Shown: positions 52,269-62,715, numbered from the stretch's first letter. The stretch: DNA of 64,000 nt from Bradyrhizobium sp. 1 (GCF_023073315.1 NZ_JADPJH010000034.1:268143-332142), one strand, 5' to 3'. Notes: generated by a model from the sequence alone, not told the origin. Numbers and translations are program-made.

Positions 52269-53444
52269 TTATTCGCTCCTTTTTAGCGGGGGCGCGGTGA
52301 CGTCCCCCGTGAGATCGTAGGTCACCATGGTCTCGCCGGATTGCGGCTTATCGAGCCAGTCCTTGTGGCGCATCGACAGATGCACGTCACGCACGCCGCT
52401 TTCCCAATGCTCAACCATGGCGACATGCGAGAAGTCGTAGTCCTTGGACGAGGATTCGTAATTCTTGCTGCGATAGATCAGGTGCACCACCGTGACGGTG
52501 CTCTCACGTGATGCCTTGGCAAGAAATTCGACGGAAGGGTCGTTCTTGAGATAATCGGGCAATTTGGCAATCAGGTCGCGCACGGCCCTGCGGGCGTTGT
52601 GCACCTGCTTGTTCTTGTCGGTGTTCATCCGCGTCCGGCTGGAGAAGCGGATGTCCTTCTCGCGCTCGGTCGCCTCGAGCAGCGAGTTCGGCATGTCCCC
52701 GCGCGCGGAAAACAGATCGACCTGGAAGATCAGCATGTCGCGATCGACCTCGGCATCCAGCACATAGTCGAGCGGCGTGTTGGAGGCGATGCCGCCGTCC
52801 CAGTAATGCTCGCCCTCGATGACGACGGACGGAAAGCCCGGCGGAAGCGCGCCTGAGGCCATGACGTGTTCGGGGCCGATCTTCTTGCCGAGCTTCTTGA
52901 ACTCGTAATTGTCGAAATATTTGAAGTTGCCCGAGGTGACGCCGACGGCGCCGACAGAGAAGCGTGTCTTCAAATCGTTGATGCGATCGAAATCGACCAG
53001 CCGCTCCAGCGTCTTCTTCAGCGGGGAGGTGTCGTAATAGCTCTCGGCCTGCGGGCTGCCGGGCGGCCACATCGGCGCCGGCGGAACGCGCGGAACGAAG
53101 AAGCCGGGCACGCCGAAGGTCGCGATCAGCGCGGCGCTGGTCGAGTTGAACAGCTCGCGGCTGTGATCGCTCTTGCCGACCGGCTTCCACGGCACCGGTG
53201 CCGAAACCATTTCCCAGAATTCCTTCAGCCGCTTGACGCGGATGTGGCCCTCGTTGCCGGCGATGATGGCGGCGTTGATGGCGCCGATGGAGATACCGGC
53301 GACCCATTCCGGCTCGAAGCCGTAGCCGCACAGCGCCTGATACGCGCCGGCCTGATAGGAGCCGAGCGCGCCGCCGCCCTGGAGGACCAGGACGCGTTGC
53401 GCATTCGCGGGGACGGTGGGGGATTCCGGGCTATGATCTGTCAT
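52269..53444 (-). CDS. patatin-like phospholipase family protein (DUF3734 type)
   Basis: A 391-residue serine hydrolase. Oxyanion hole LQGGGALGSYQAGAYQAL near residue 20, the nucleophile elbow GISIGAINAAIIAGN (G-x-S-x-G), and the catalytic Asp in YWDGGIASNTPLDYVL. The C-terminal region of about 120 residues (VHNARRAVRDLIAKLP ... DWLDKPQSGETMVTYDLTG) corresponds to DUF3734. The ATG at 53444 (MTDHSPESP) is preferred to the frame opening at 53516. The stop is separated from the bdhA start by one base. Such tight coupling suggests a role in PHB or lipid turnover (inference). Confidence 0.9.
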   Translation of the reverse strand: MTDHSPESPTVPANAQRVLVLQGGGALGSYQAGAYQALCGYGFEPEWVAGISIGAINAAIIAGNEGHIRVKRLKEFWEMVSAPVPWKPVGKSDHSRELFNSTSAALIATFGVPGFFVPRVPPAPMWPPGSPQAESYYDTSPLKKTLERLVDFDRINDLKTRFSVGAVGVTSGNFKYFDNYEFKKLGKKIGPEHVMASGALPPGFPSVVIEGEHYWDGGIASNTPLDYVLDAEVDRDMLIFQVDLFSARGDMPNSLLEATEREKDIRFSSRTRMNTDKNKQVHNARRAVRDLIAKLPDYLKNDPSVEFLAKASRESTVTVVHLIYRSKNYESSSKDYDFSHVAMVEHWESGVRDVHLSMRHKDWLDKPQSGETMVTYDLTGDVTAPPLKRSE

Positions 53445-53523
53445 CAGGAAACAATAGCAAAAGACGAGCCACCGTGGCGACAGTTTCGCCGCAGCGTCAA
53501 TGCATCCCGGGATCAAGTCTGGC

Positions 53524-54027
53524 TTATCTTGAGTCCGTCGAGGCCAGGATCATGGTCCAGAACACCTTGTACTTGGTGCCCGGAGCATAGCTCGCCGCGA
53601 TGCCCAATTTTGTGACACCGCCCTTGAGCATGTTGGCGCGGTGGGGCGGCGAGTCGCGCCAGCCGGAAAACGCTTCCGCCAGCGTATGATAGCCGGCCGA
53701 GATGTTCTCGACCGCCACGGTCGCCGGATAGCCGCCGGCGGCGAGGCGCTTGGCCAGGGGCGCACGGACGTCGTGGTCCATCTTGTTGGCCGCAGCCATG
53801 GCATTGGACTGGGATTCGGCGAGCCGCATCAAATCAGGGTCGATGACGACGGTGCCGAGGGCGTTGTTCTGGCGGTATTGCGAGATCATGATCGCGGCCG
53901 CCTGCGCGTCGAGCTTCGAGCCCGGGACGGACATGTCGGCATACATCGACGGCTGCTGGACCGGCGGCTCATTGCCGGCACAGCCGGCGAGCAGCAAAAT
54001 GATGAGAATTGCGGCCGCAGCGCGCAT
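53524..54027 (-). CDS. CAP/SCP-domain lipoprotein
   Basis: A 167-residue protein with a lipoprotein signal (AAAAILIILLLAGC). The CAP domain runs from about residue 45 to the end, with MDHDVRAPLAKRLAAGGYPATVAVENISAGYHTLAEAFSGWRDSPPHRANMLKG; the CAP cavity His and Glu residues (MDHD, VEN, PHRANML) are present. Bacterial CAP proteins are secreted and of unknown function. It is monocistronic between the patatin and cysA genes. Confidence 0.92.
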   Translation of the reverse strand: MRAAAAILIILLLAGCAGNEPPVQQPSMYADMSVPGSKLDAQAAAIMISQYRQNNALGTVVIDPDLMRLAESQSNAMAAANKMDHDVRAPLAKRLAAGGYPATVAVENISAGYHTLAEAFSGWRDSPPHRANMLKGGVTKLGIAASYAPGTKYKVFWTMILASTDSR

Positions 54028-54118
54028 GAATCATGGCCCCCAAAGGAAGGGCCGTTGTTGCATACCAACCGTGGCTGAAAGGTGAATTTTGAGGAAAAAT
54101 TGACCGGTCGGAGGCCGC

Positions 54119-55145
<1,027 letters not shown>

Positions 55146-55156
<11 letters not shown>

Positions 55157-56057
55157 TGACGTCTTGTCCTTCGTCGAGATGATGTTCGAGAACGGTTTTC
55201 GCGATCAGCGTGATCAGCGCCAGCATTGCGAGCAGCGAGGCGATCGCAAACGCGGCGACGAACTGGTACTCGTTGTAGAGGATCTCGACCAGCAGCGGCA
55301 TCGTGTTGGTCTCGCCACGGATGTGGCCGGAGACGACGGAGACCGCGCCGAACTCGCCCATCGCGCGCGCGTTACAAAGAAGGACGCCGTAGAGCACGCC
55401 CCATTTGATGTTGGGCAGCGTGACGCGGAAGAAAGTCTGCAAGCCAGAGGCGCCGAGCGAGACCGCGGCCTCCTCTTCCTGTGTGCCCTGTTCCTGCATC
55501 AGGGGGATCAGCGCGCGCGCCACGAAGGGGAAGGTGACGAAGGTGGTGGCGAGCGCGATGCCGGGCACCGCGAACAGGATCTGGATGTCGTGATCCCTGA
55601 GCCAGCCGCCGAAATAGCCCTGCGCGCCGAACAGCAGCACGAAGACCAGGCCGGAGATGACCGGGCTGACCGAGAACGGCAGGTCGATCAGCGTGATCAG
55701 GAAGGTCTTGCCCGGGAATTCGAATTTTGCAATCGCCCAGGCGGCGACGAGACCGAAGACGAGGTTGAGGCCGACCGAGATCGCCGCCACCAGAAGCGTC
55801 AGCCTGATCGCAGACAGCGCTTCCGCCTCGGCGAGTGCGGCGAGATAAGCGAGCACGCCCTTCGAGAAGGCTTGCGCGAACACCAGGACCAGCGGCAGCA
55901 CGACGAAGACGGAGAGGAACAGCACCGCCAGCGCGATGATGACGACCCGCACCGCGGGCGGTTCGGTGCGGAGGCTGTCGCGCGCCGCAGCGGCGTGCGC
56001 ACGCGCGCGCGCATCGGGCGGGCTCAGGGAGACGGGCTCTGCGATCTGCATCGTCAT
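55146..56057 (-). CDS. cysW: sulfate ABC transporter permease CysW
   Basis: A 303-residue inner-membrane permease with six helices. The EAA loop reads EEEAAVSLGASGLQTFFRVTLPNIKWGVLYG. CysW-type segments include FPGKTFLITLIDLPFSVSPVISGLVFVLLFG and LCNARAMGEFGAVSVVSGHIRGETNTMPLLVEILYNEY. The ATG at 56057 (MTMQIAEPVS) is used; an in-frame extension to 56171 lies inside cysT. It follows cysT after 10 bases and overlaps cysA. Confidence 0.95.
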
Positions 56058-56067
56058 CGCATCCCCC

Positions 56068-56904
56068 TCAGCGCGCCGGAATCCGGCTCTGCGCCCAGCG
56101 CTGGAGCCGGTTGACGGCGAAGATGATGACGAAGGAGACGACGAGCATGACGACCGCGATGGCGGTCGCATCGGCGTAGCGGAACTCCGAGAGCCGGATC
56201 ACGATCAGCAGCGGCGCGATCTCGGAGACATTCGGCAGATTGCCGGCGATGAAGATCACCGAGCCGTATTCGCCGACCGCACGGGCAAAGGCGAGCGCAA
56301 GTCCCGTGAGCAGCGCCGGTGCGAGCGAGGGCAGGATCACGCGAATGATGGTCTGCCAGCGGCTGGCCCCGAGGCTGCCCGCGGCTTCCTCGATCTCGGG
56401 ATCGAGATCCTGGAGCACCGGCTGCACCGTGCGCACCACAAAGGGAATGCCAATGAAGATCATGGCGACGAAGATGCCGACCGGCGTGAACGCCACCTTG
56501 ATGCCGAGCGCCGCGAGCGGCGCGCCGAGCCAACCCTTCTCGGCAAACAATGCGGTCAGCGCGACGCCGGCAACCGCCGTCGGCAGCGCGAAGGGCACGT
56601 CGACGATCGCATCGAAGATGCGCCGGCCGGGAAACCGATAGCGCACCAGCGCCCAGACGATGATGCTGCCCATGACGAGATTGACGCAGGCCGCCGCGAA
56701 AGCGAGCCCAAAGGAAACCCGGAGCGCGTTCAGGGTGCGACGGCTGGAGAGGATGTTCCAGAACTGCTCGGGGCTGAGCTCGAGCGATTTCAGAAACAGG
56801 CCGGCGAGCGGAATCAGGATGATGATGGACAGCCAGGTCAACGTCAGTCCCATCGTGAGACCGAAGCCCGGAAGAGTCCGTCGTCGTGCTGCGATTGCGC
56901 TCAC
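56068..56904 (-). CDS. cysT: sulfate ABC transporter permease CysT
   Basis: A 278-residue permease with six helices. EAA loop EEAAGSLGASRWQTIIRVILPSLAPALLTG; other CysT segments are RRIFDAIVDVPFALPTAVAGVALTALF and AFARAVGEYGSVIFIAGNLPNVSEIAPLLIVIRLSEFRY. It begins 24 bases after sbp. Pairs with CysW to form the channel. Confidence 0.95.
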   Translation of the reverse strand: MSAIAARRRTLPGFGLTMGLTLTWLSIIILIPLAGLFLKSLELSPEQFWNILSSRRTLNALRVSFGLAFAAACVNLVMGSIIVWALVRYRFPGRRIFDAIVDVPFALPTAVAGVALTALFAEKGWLGAPLAALGIKVAFTPVGIFVAMIFIGIPFVVRTVQPVLQDLDPEIEEAAGSLGASRWQTIIRVILPSLAPALLTGLALAFARAVGEYGSVIFIAGNLPNVSEIAPLLIVIRLSEFRYADATAIAVVMLVVSFVIIFAVNRLQRWAQSRIPAR

Positions 56905-56928
56905 CAGGCCCCCCGCTACAGCGCCAGA

Positions 56929-57930
56929 TCAGTTCTTGTAGATCTGGTCAAAGATACCGCCGTCGGCAAAATGCTCCTTCTGAGCCTTGGTCCAACCACC
57001 AAAAACGTCGTCGATCGTGAATAGTTCGACCTTCGCGAAGGAATTTTCGTACTTTTTAGCGATCTCGGGATCGCGCGGACGGTAGAAGTTGCGCGCGGCG
57101 ATCTCCTGCCCCTCCTTGGTGTACCAGTACTGGAGGTAGGCGTCGGCGACATTGCGGGTGCCCTTTTTGCCGGCAACCTTGTCGACGATCGTAACAGGCG
57201 GCTCAGCCAGGATCGACAGCGGCGGCGCCACGATCTGGAACTTCTCCGGACCGAATTCCTTCAGGGCGAGATACGCCTCGTTCTCCCAGGCGAGCAGCAC
57301 GTCGCCAACGCCGCGCTCGACGAAGGTCACGGTCGCGCCACGCGCACCGGTGTCGAGCACCGGCACCTGCTGGAACAGCTTTCCGATAAACTCCTTGGCC
57401 TTGTCGGCCGAGCCGTACTTCTTCTGCGCAAAGCCCCAGGCCGCGAGATAATTCCAGCGCGCACCGCCCGATGTCTTCGGGTTCGGCGTGATCACGGCAA
57501 CGCCCGGCTTGAGCAGATCGTCCCAGTCCTTGATGCCCTTGGGGTTGCCCTTGCGCACCAGGAACACGATGGTCGACGTATACGGTGATGAATTTTGCGG
57601 CAGGCGCTTCTGCCAGTCGGCCGCGGTGAGGCCCTTGGCCGCGATCGCGTCGATGTCATAGGCGAGCGCGAGCGTCACCACGTCGGCCTGCAATCCGTCG
57701 ATGACGCTACGCGCCTGCGAACCGCTGCCGCCATGCGACTGCTTGATCTCGACGCTCTTGCCGGTTTCCTTCTGATAGGCGGCCGAGAACGACTTGTTGA
57801 ACTCGGCATAGAGCTCGCGCGTGGGATCGTACGACACGTTCAGCAGATTGATGTCAGCGGCCAGAGCCGAGCTTGCCCAGAAACTCGTAACGAGCAGTCC
57901 TGCCACGAGCGGAACGATACGGCGCATCAT
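56929..57930 (-). CDS. sbp: sulfate-binding periplasmic protein
   Basis: A 333-residue solute-binding protein. Signal peptide MMRRIVPLVAGLLVTSFWASSALA, then the mature start ADINLLNVSYDPTRELYAEFNKSF, diagnostic for Sbp/CysP. Ligand region KQSHGGSGSQARSVIDGLQADVVTLALAYDID is clear. The ATG at 57930 has GGAG six bases upstream; ATGs at 57936 and 57942 are alternatives. It is the first gene of the uptake operon. A -35-like TTGACT lies at 58011-58006 on the minus strand in the 124-base gap to cysH. Confidence 0.95.
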   Translation of the reverse strand: MMRRIVPLVAGLLVTSFWASSALAADINLLNVSYDPTRELYAEFNKSFSAAYQKETGKSVEIKQSHGGSGSQARSVIDGLQADVVTLALAYDIDAIAAKGLTAADWQKRLPQNSSPYTSTIVFLVRKGNPKGIKDWDDLLKPGVAVITPNPKTSGGARWNYLAAWGFAQKKYGSADKAKEFIGKLFQQVPVLDTGARGATVTFVERGVGDVLLAWENEAYLALKEFGPEKFQIVAPPLSILAEPPVTIVDKVAGKKGTRNVADAYLQYWYTKEGQEIAARNFYRPRDPEIAKKYENSFAKVELFTIDDVFGGWTKAQKEHFADGGIFDQIYKN

Positions 57931-58054
57931 GTCCATCTCCATTCACCTCGACGACTTCAGCGTCATCGATGGCATGCGGGCATAACTCAGGGCGAAACGC
58001 GCTCAAGTCAACGGAACCGGATTTTCTTGTTCGTAGCGGGGCAGCTCAGATGTG

Positions 58055-58786
58055 CTACGAAGTCTTCATCGTGTGGATGCCGCATTCTGTCTTCGCCCGG
58101 CCGCGCCAGCGACCGGCGCGCTCATCCTCGCCCTCGGCCGTTCTGCTCGTGCAAGGCATACACCCAACCGACAGGAAACCGGAGGCGGCCAGCGGGTGTC
58201 GCGGCAATTTGGCGCGGACGAAGATCGCTTCGAGTTCCTCGCGCGAGACATTGGCGAAGGGATTGAACTTCAACCGCGCGCCGTCGTCCTCGACCACGGG
58301 AATGTCGGTGCGCGCATTGCCCTGAAAGCGCTTGCGGCCGTTGAGCCAGGCATCGAACGGTTTTAGCGCGCGCGACAGCGGCTCGACCTTGCGAATGCGG
58401 CAGCAAGCGTCCGGGTCGGAGAACCAGAGGTCGCGATCGGCATCCTCGCGCGACAGCGTCTCCTCGGCAGGCTTGATCGAGCGGACGTCCTTGAGACCCA
58501 GCGTTTCGATCAGCGTGTCACGATAGGCCAGCGTCTCCTCGAACAGCCAGCCGGTATCGAGGAAGATCACGGGGATTGCGGGATCGACGTCCGCCATCAC
58601 CTTCAGCAGCGTCGCCGATTCCGTGCCGAAGGACGACACCAGTGCGAGCTTCTCTCGCCCGACCGTCTTCAGCGCCGCGGCGATGACTTCTGCCGGAGAA
58701 GCATCGCGCAAGGCGCGATCGAGCTCCACCGCTGAAGGCAGCGCAGAGATGGGCGTTGACGAGACCTGGGACGCGATGGCGTTCAC
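58055..58786 (-). CDS. cysH: adenylyl-sulfate (APS) reductase, CysH family
   Basis: Reduces activated sulfate to sulfite with thioredoxin. The 243-residue protein has the PP-loop-like SSFGTESATLL near residue 51 and four iron-sulfur cysteines, C128-C129 and C209/C212, plus the catalytic C235 in the KTECGIH motif. The CC...CxxC set marks the [4Fe-4S] APS-reducing type, not the PAPS type of enterobacteria. It overlaps the upstream DUF934 gene by 4 bases. Confidence 0.94.
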   Translation of the reverse strand: MNAIASQVSSTPISALPSAVELDRALRDASPAEVIAAALKTVGREKLALVSSFGTESATLLKVMADVDPAIPVIFLDTGWLFEETLAYRDTLIETLGLKDVRSIKPAEETLSREDADRDLWFSDPDACCRIRKVEPLSRALKPFDAWLNGRKRFQGNARTDIPVVEDDGARLKFNPFANVSREELEAIFVRAKLPRHPLAASGFLSVGCMPCTSRTAEGEDERAGRWRGRAKTECGIHTMKTS

Positions 58787-59298
58787 GTGCCGACACCTTC
58801 GGAGTGACGCAGCTGCATGCGCCGGTGCAGCGCCGTGATGCGGCCATCGCCGGTCGGCTGGTAAAACACCGAGTAACGCTTGGCGGTCTGCATGAAGGCT
58901 TCCGCGTCGGCCTGCTTCTTGACCTCGAAGGAATCGAAGCCGGCGCGCAGCATGAACACGAACTGGTCGCGCAGCACCTGGCCAGTGGCGCGCAGATCGC
59001 CGCGATAGCCGTAACGCTCCCGCAGCAGCCGCGCCTGGCTATAGGCGCGTCCGTCGCGGAAATTCGGGAACACCAGCGCGACGGTAGCTATCTTGCCGAG
59101 ATAGGGCACGAGCTCGGCGATGTCGCGGTTGTTCGGCCAGATTACGCCGATCTTGCCGGCACGCTTGAGCAGCGCATCGGCTTCGCTCACGAAGCGCTCG
59201 GCCGGCACCAGGATGTCGCCGCTCTCCGGCAGCGGCGTGTCGACGGCGAGCTTGACAAAACTGTCGTCGATGATTTTCCCGCCGTTAACGAGTGGCAT
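58783..59298 (-). CDS. DUF934 family protein of the sulfate assimilation operon
   Basis: A 171-residue cytosolic protein: MPLVNGGKIIDDSFVKLA, LPESGDILVPAERF, the core VIWPNNRDIAELVPYLGKIATVALVFPNFRDGRAYSQARLLRERYGYRGDLRATGQVLRDQFVFMLRAGFDSFEV. This is DUF934, consistently found beside cysI and cysH in proteobacteria (from memory). No cofactor motif or cysteine is visible, so it may be a scaffold or assembly factor (inference). It overlaps cysI by 14 bases and cysH by 4 bases, indicating tight co-translation. Confidence 0.92.
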   Translation of the reverse strand: MPLVNGGKIIDDSFVKLAVDTPLPESGDILVPAERFVSEADALLKRAGKIGVIWPNNRDIAELVPYLGKIATVALVFPNFRDGRAYSQARLLRERYGYRGDLRATGQVLRDQFVFMLRAGFDSFEVKKQADAEAFMQTAKRYSVFYQPTGDGRITALHRRMQLRHSEGVGT

Positions 59299-60940
59299 AG
59301 ACGCGCTCCTTGAAGGGCTCGACGCCGAGGCGCTTCACCGTGTCGACGAACAGCTCCTCCGGCCGCTCGCGCAGTGCAAGATAGGCTTCGACGATGTCCT
59401 CGACGACGTCGGCAACCTCGTCGAACTTGACGCCGGGGCCGATCAGGTTGCCCAGCGCGGCACTCTCGTCGGCACGGCCGCCGATGGTGATCTGGTAGAT
59501 CTCCTCGCCGTTCTTCTCGACGCCGAGAATACCGATATGGCCGACATGGTGATGGCCGCAGGCATTGATGCAGCCGGAGATGTTGATGTGGAGACGGCCG
59601 ATCAGATTGGCCAGCTCGTGGTTGGCAAAGCGCCGCGTCAGCTCCTGCGCGATCGGGATCGAGCGCGCATTCGCCAGCGAGCAGTAATCCAGGCCCGGGC
59701 AGGCGATGATGTCGGTGATCAGATTGACGTTCGGCGTTGCGAGGCCGAGCTTGTCGAGCGCCTTCCACAGTGCCGGCAGGTCGCGCTTGGCGACATGCGG
59801 AAGAGCCAGGTTCTGCTCGTGGCCGACGCGAAGCTCACCGAAGGAATATTTGTCGGCGAGATCGGCGAGCGCATCCATCTGCTCGGCCGTGGCGTCGCCC
59901 GGAGGCGCGCCGATCGGCTTGAGCGAGATCGTCACGATGGAATAGCCCGGGTTTTTGTGCGGCGCGACCGAGTTCTTGCGCCAGGCTTCGAAATCGGGAT
60001 CGGCCGCGGCCTGCCGTAGCTCGTCCGGCATGTGCGGCAGCTTCTCATACGCCGGATAGATGAAGCGCGAGCGGATGTCCTCGATCACTTCATCGTCGAT
60101 CTGGAGCGAGGAATTGCGCAGGTGCTGCCACTCCTCCTCGACCTCGCGCGAGAATTTCTCGATACCGAGCTCATGCACCAGGATCTTGATGCGCGCCTTG
60201 TAGATGTTGTCGCGGCGTCCGTACTGATTGTAGACGCGCAGGATCGCCTCGATATAGCTGAGGAGATCGCGGCCGTGGACGAAGTGCTTGATGGTCTTGC
60301 CGATGAACGGCGTGCGGCCGAGGCCACCGCCGACCAGAACCTCGAAGCCGGTTTCGCCCTTCTCGTTCTTGATCAGGCGCAGGCCGATATCGTGCACCTT
60401 GATCGCGGCGCGGTCATGGTCCGACGCGGTGATGGCGATCTTGAACTTGCGCGGCAGGAACGAGAATTCCGGATGCAGCGTGGTGTGCTGGCGGATCAGC
60501 TCCGACCAGATGCGAGGATCCTCGATCTCGCCGGGCGCGACGCCGGCCCACTGGTCCGACGTGACGTTGCGCATGTTGTTGCCGGAGGTCTGCATCGCAT
60601 GGATGCCGACTTCGGCGAGATCGGCCAGCGCGTCCGGCAGGTCCGACAGCTTGATCCAGTTGAACTGGATGTTCTGCCGCGTGGTGAAATGGCCGTAACC
60701 GCGGTCGTATTTGCGCGCGACATGGGCGAGCGCCCGCAGCTGGTTCGACGCCAGCGTTCCATAAGGGATCGCGACGCGGAACATGTAGGCGTGCAGTTGC
60801 AGATAGACGCCGTTCTGCAGGCGCAGCATCTTGAATTCGTCCTCGGTGAGTTCGCCCGAGAGGCGGCGCTGCACCTGGTCGCGGAATTCCGAGACGCGCT
60901 CGTTGACAAGCGTGCGGTCGATTTCGTCGTAAGCATACAT
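59285..60940 (-). CDS. cysI: sulfite/nitrite reductase haemoprotein (CysI type)
   Basis: Six-electron reduction of sulfite to sulfide on a coupled sirohaem-[4Fe-4S] centre. The 551-residue protein has the N-terminal half with FTTRQNIQFNWIKLSDLPDAL and a second symmetric half. Cluster cysteines are C414 and C420 (CPGLDYC) and C457 and C461 (SGCINACGHHH). No cysJ flavoprotein gene is in the window, so the electron donor is probably ferredoxin (inference). DUF2849 lies 11 bases upstream and DUF934 overlaps the end. Confidence 0.95.
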   Translation of the reverse strand: MYAYDEIDRTLVNERVSEFRDQVQRRLSGELTEDEFKMLRLQNGVYLQLHAYMFRVAIPYGTLASNQLRALAHVARKYDRGYGHFTTRQNIQFNWIKLSDLPDALADLAEVGIHAMQTSGNNMRNVTSDQWAGVAPGEIEDPRIWSELIRQHTTLHPEFSFLPRKFKIAITASDHDRAAIKVHDIGLRLIKNEKGETGFEVLVGGGLGRTPFIGKTIKHFVHGRDLLSYIEAILRVYNQYGRRDNIYKARIKILVHELGIEKFSREVEEEWQHLRNSSLQIDDEVIEDIRSRFIYPAYEKLPHMPDELRQAAADPDFEAWRKNSVAPHKNPGYSIVTISLKPIGAPPGDATAEQMDALADLADKYSFGELRVGHEQNLALPHVAKRDLPALWKALDKLGLATPNVNLITDIIACPGLDYCSLANARSIPIAQELTRRFANHELANLIGRLHINISGCINACGHHHVGHIGILGVEKNGEEIYQITIGGRADESAALGNLIGPGVKFDEVADVVEDIVEAYLALRERPEELFVDTVKRLGVEPFKERVYATR

Positions 60941-60951
60941 TGAAGCGTGCC

Positions 60952-61266
60952 TTAACCCTGAGCCGGCAGCTCGATGGTGACGCCGGCCTTGCGGATCTGT
61001 TCGCGCAGATTGCCCGGCTCGATCTTGCCGTCATCGCCAAGCTGTACCGGTGCGATATAGGGACCGATCGCGCCGACGTCATCGGCAACGGCTTCGGCAA
61101 GCAACGCCTTGGCCTCGTCGGAGTTGCGCACGATCGCGGCATCGGCGAGTTCCGCCGACCAGCCCTTGCCGGCGGTACGGTAGACGACGATGCCGTCCCA
61201 GGTGCGGTTGGCGGTCACGATGGAGGGACCGGCGATCTTGATTTTCTGTTGCAGTGGGGAGGTCAT
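60952..61266 (-). CDS. DUF2849 family protein of the sulfate assimilation operon
   Basis: A 104-residue protein: QKIKIAGPSIVTANRTWDGIVVYRTAGKGWSAELADAAIVRNSDEAKALLAEAVADDVGAIGPYIAPVQL and a C-terminal PGNLREQIRKAGVTIELP. DUF2849, conserved between cysG and cysI in alphaproteobacteria (from memory). It has no cysteine, so it is not an electron carrier by itself. Function unknown. Overlaps the cysG stop by 4 bases. Confidence 0.9.
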   Translation of the reverse strand: MTSPLQQKIKIAGPSIVTANRTWDGIVVYRTAGKGWSAELADAAIVRNSDEAKALLAEAVADDVGAIGPYIAPVQLGDDGKIEPGNLREQIRKAGVTIELPAQG

Positions 61267-62687
61267 TCGGCAGCATCCAGGAGGTCAGAGATGATTTGTT
61301 TGGGTGTTTGGCGGCGAAGCGAACCGGCATGCCGGACCACGTCGCCGATGATGAGGATGGCGGGGCCACCATTAGTCCGCCGCACCAGCTCGGGCAGGTC
61401 GCGCAGCGTGCCGATCGCGCCTTGCGCGTCCGGCCGCGTGACGCGCGCGAACACGCCGACCGGCGTCTCCGGCGAGCGGCCGGCGGCGAACAGGCCATCG
61501 CGGATCGCGGGCGCAGCCGTCATGCCCATGTAGACCACGACGGTCATCTTGGTGTCGGTCAGCGTCGACCAGTCCACCGTCTCCGCATCGCGCGCCTTGT
61601 GTGCGGTAAGGAAAGTGATGCGGGTCGCTTCGTGACGGTAGGTCAGCGGCACCTCGAAATCGGCGGCGCCGCCGAGACCCGCGGTGATGCCAGGAATGAT
61701 CGAATAGGTAACACCGGCTGCGCGCAGGGCTTCCACCTCTTCGCCGCCGCGGCCGAACACGAAGGGATCGCCGCCCTTCAGCCGCACCACGCGCTGGCCG
61801 GATTGCGCGGCCTCGATCATGCGCTTGTTGATGGCGTCCTGGCCGATGCCGGGCTTGCCGATGCGGCGGCCGACCGCAATGCGCGTGGTGTCGCGGCGGA
61901 TGCGGTCGAGGATCTCGGGCGAGACCAGCTCGTCATGGAAGACGATGTCGGCGTCCTGCAACGCGCGCAGCGCCTTGATGGTGAGGAGGTCAGGATCGCC
62001 CGGACCCGCGCCAACCAGCGCGACCGAGCCTTCCGGCTTGTCGGCGCGCGCGAATTCCGTGGGATCGGCAATCGCCTTGAGCGCAGTGTCCGCCTCGCTT
62101 TTGCGGCCGGCGAGCACGGCGGCGCCGATCGGACCGTCGATCACGCGCTCCCAGAAGCGGCGGCGCAGCGGAAACTCGATGATGCGTTCGTTGATGGATT
62201 TGCGGAAACCACCGATGAACTCGGCGAGTTCGCCGATGCGCGCCGGCAGCAGCGCCTCGATCTTCTCGCGCACGCGCCGCGCCACCACCGGCGAGGTTCC
62301 ACCCGTGCCGACTGCGACCACGACATCGCCGCGATCGACGATCGCCGGGAAGATGAAGCTGGAATGTTCGAGGTCGTCCATGACGTTGACAGGCAGGCCC
62401 AGCGCCTTGGCGCGAGCTGACATGGCGATGCCGACATCGCCCGCGCCGGCGCAGACGATGCCGATGATACCCGAGAGATCGGCGATCAGCGGATCGCCGG
62501 CCGCGATCTCGACGCGCGCTGCGTCCTCAGAGCTGAGGCCCAGATCATGATTGCCGTCGAGCGCATGCACGCGAAGGCGTGCGCCGGCAGCGGCGAGCAC
62601 GCGCAGCTTGGCGCGCAAAAGCTCACCCGCGCCGATGAGGACCACCGGACCGGCCTTGAGATCGAGGAACACCGGCAAGAACCGCAT
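61263..62687 (-). CDS. cysG: sirohaem synthase (trifunctional)
   Basis: A 474-residue enzyme that makes sirohaem, the cofactor of CysI. N-terminal dehydrogenase/ferrochelatase domain (about 1-200: MRFLPVFLDLKAGPVVLIGAGELLRAKLRVLAAAGARLRVHA ... VVAVGTGGTSPVVARRVREKIEALLP). C-terminal uroporphyrinogen III methyltransferase (about 215-460: VALVGAGPGDPDLLTIKALRALQDADIVFHDELVS, RLKGGDPFVFGRGGEE, YSIIPGITAGLGG). It is the first gene of the cysG-DUF2849-cysI-DUF934-cysH operon and divergent from cysD. Confidence 0.96.
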   Translation of the reverse strand: MRFLPVFLDLKAGPVVLIGAGELLRAKLRVLAAAGARLRVHALDGNHDLGLSSEDAARVEIAAGDPLIADLSGIIGIVCAGAGDVGIAMSARAKALGLPVNVMDDLEHSSFIFPAIVDRGDVVVAVGTGGTSPVVARRVREKIEALLPARIGELAEFIGGFRKSINERIIEFPLRRRFWERVIDGPIGAAVLAGRKSEADTALKAIADPTEFARADKPEGSVALVGAGPGDPDLLTIKALRALQDADIVFHDELVSPEILDRIRRDTTRIAVGRRIGKPGIGQDAINKRMIEAAQSGQRVVRLKGGDPFVFGRGGEEVEALRAAGVTYSIIPGITAGLGGAADFEVPLTYRHEATRITFLTAHKARDAETVDWSTLTDTKMTVVVYMGMTAAPAIRDGLFAAGRSPETPVGVFARVTRPDAQGAIGTLRDLPELVRRTNGGPAILIIGDVVRHAGSLRRQTPKQIISDLLDAAE

Positions 62688-62715
62688 GCGATACTCGCTT
62701 CCCCCACATCCGGGG

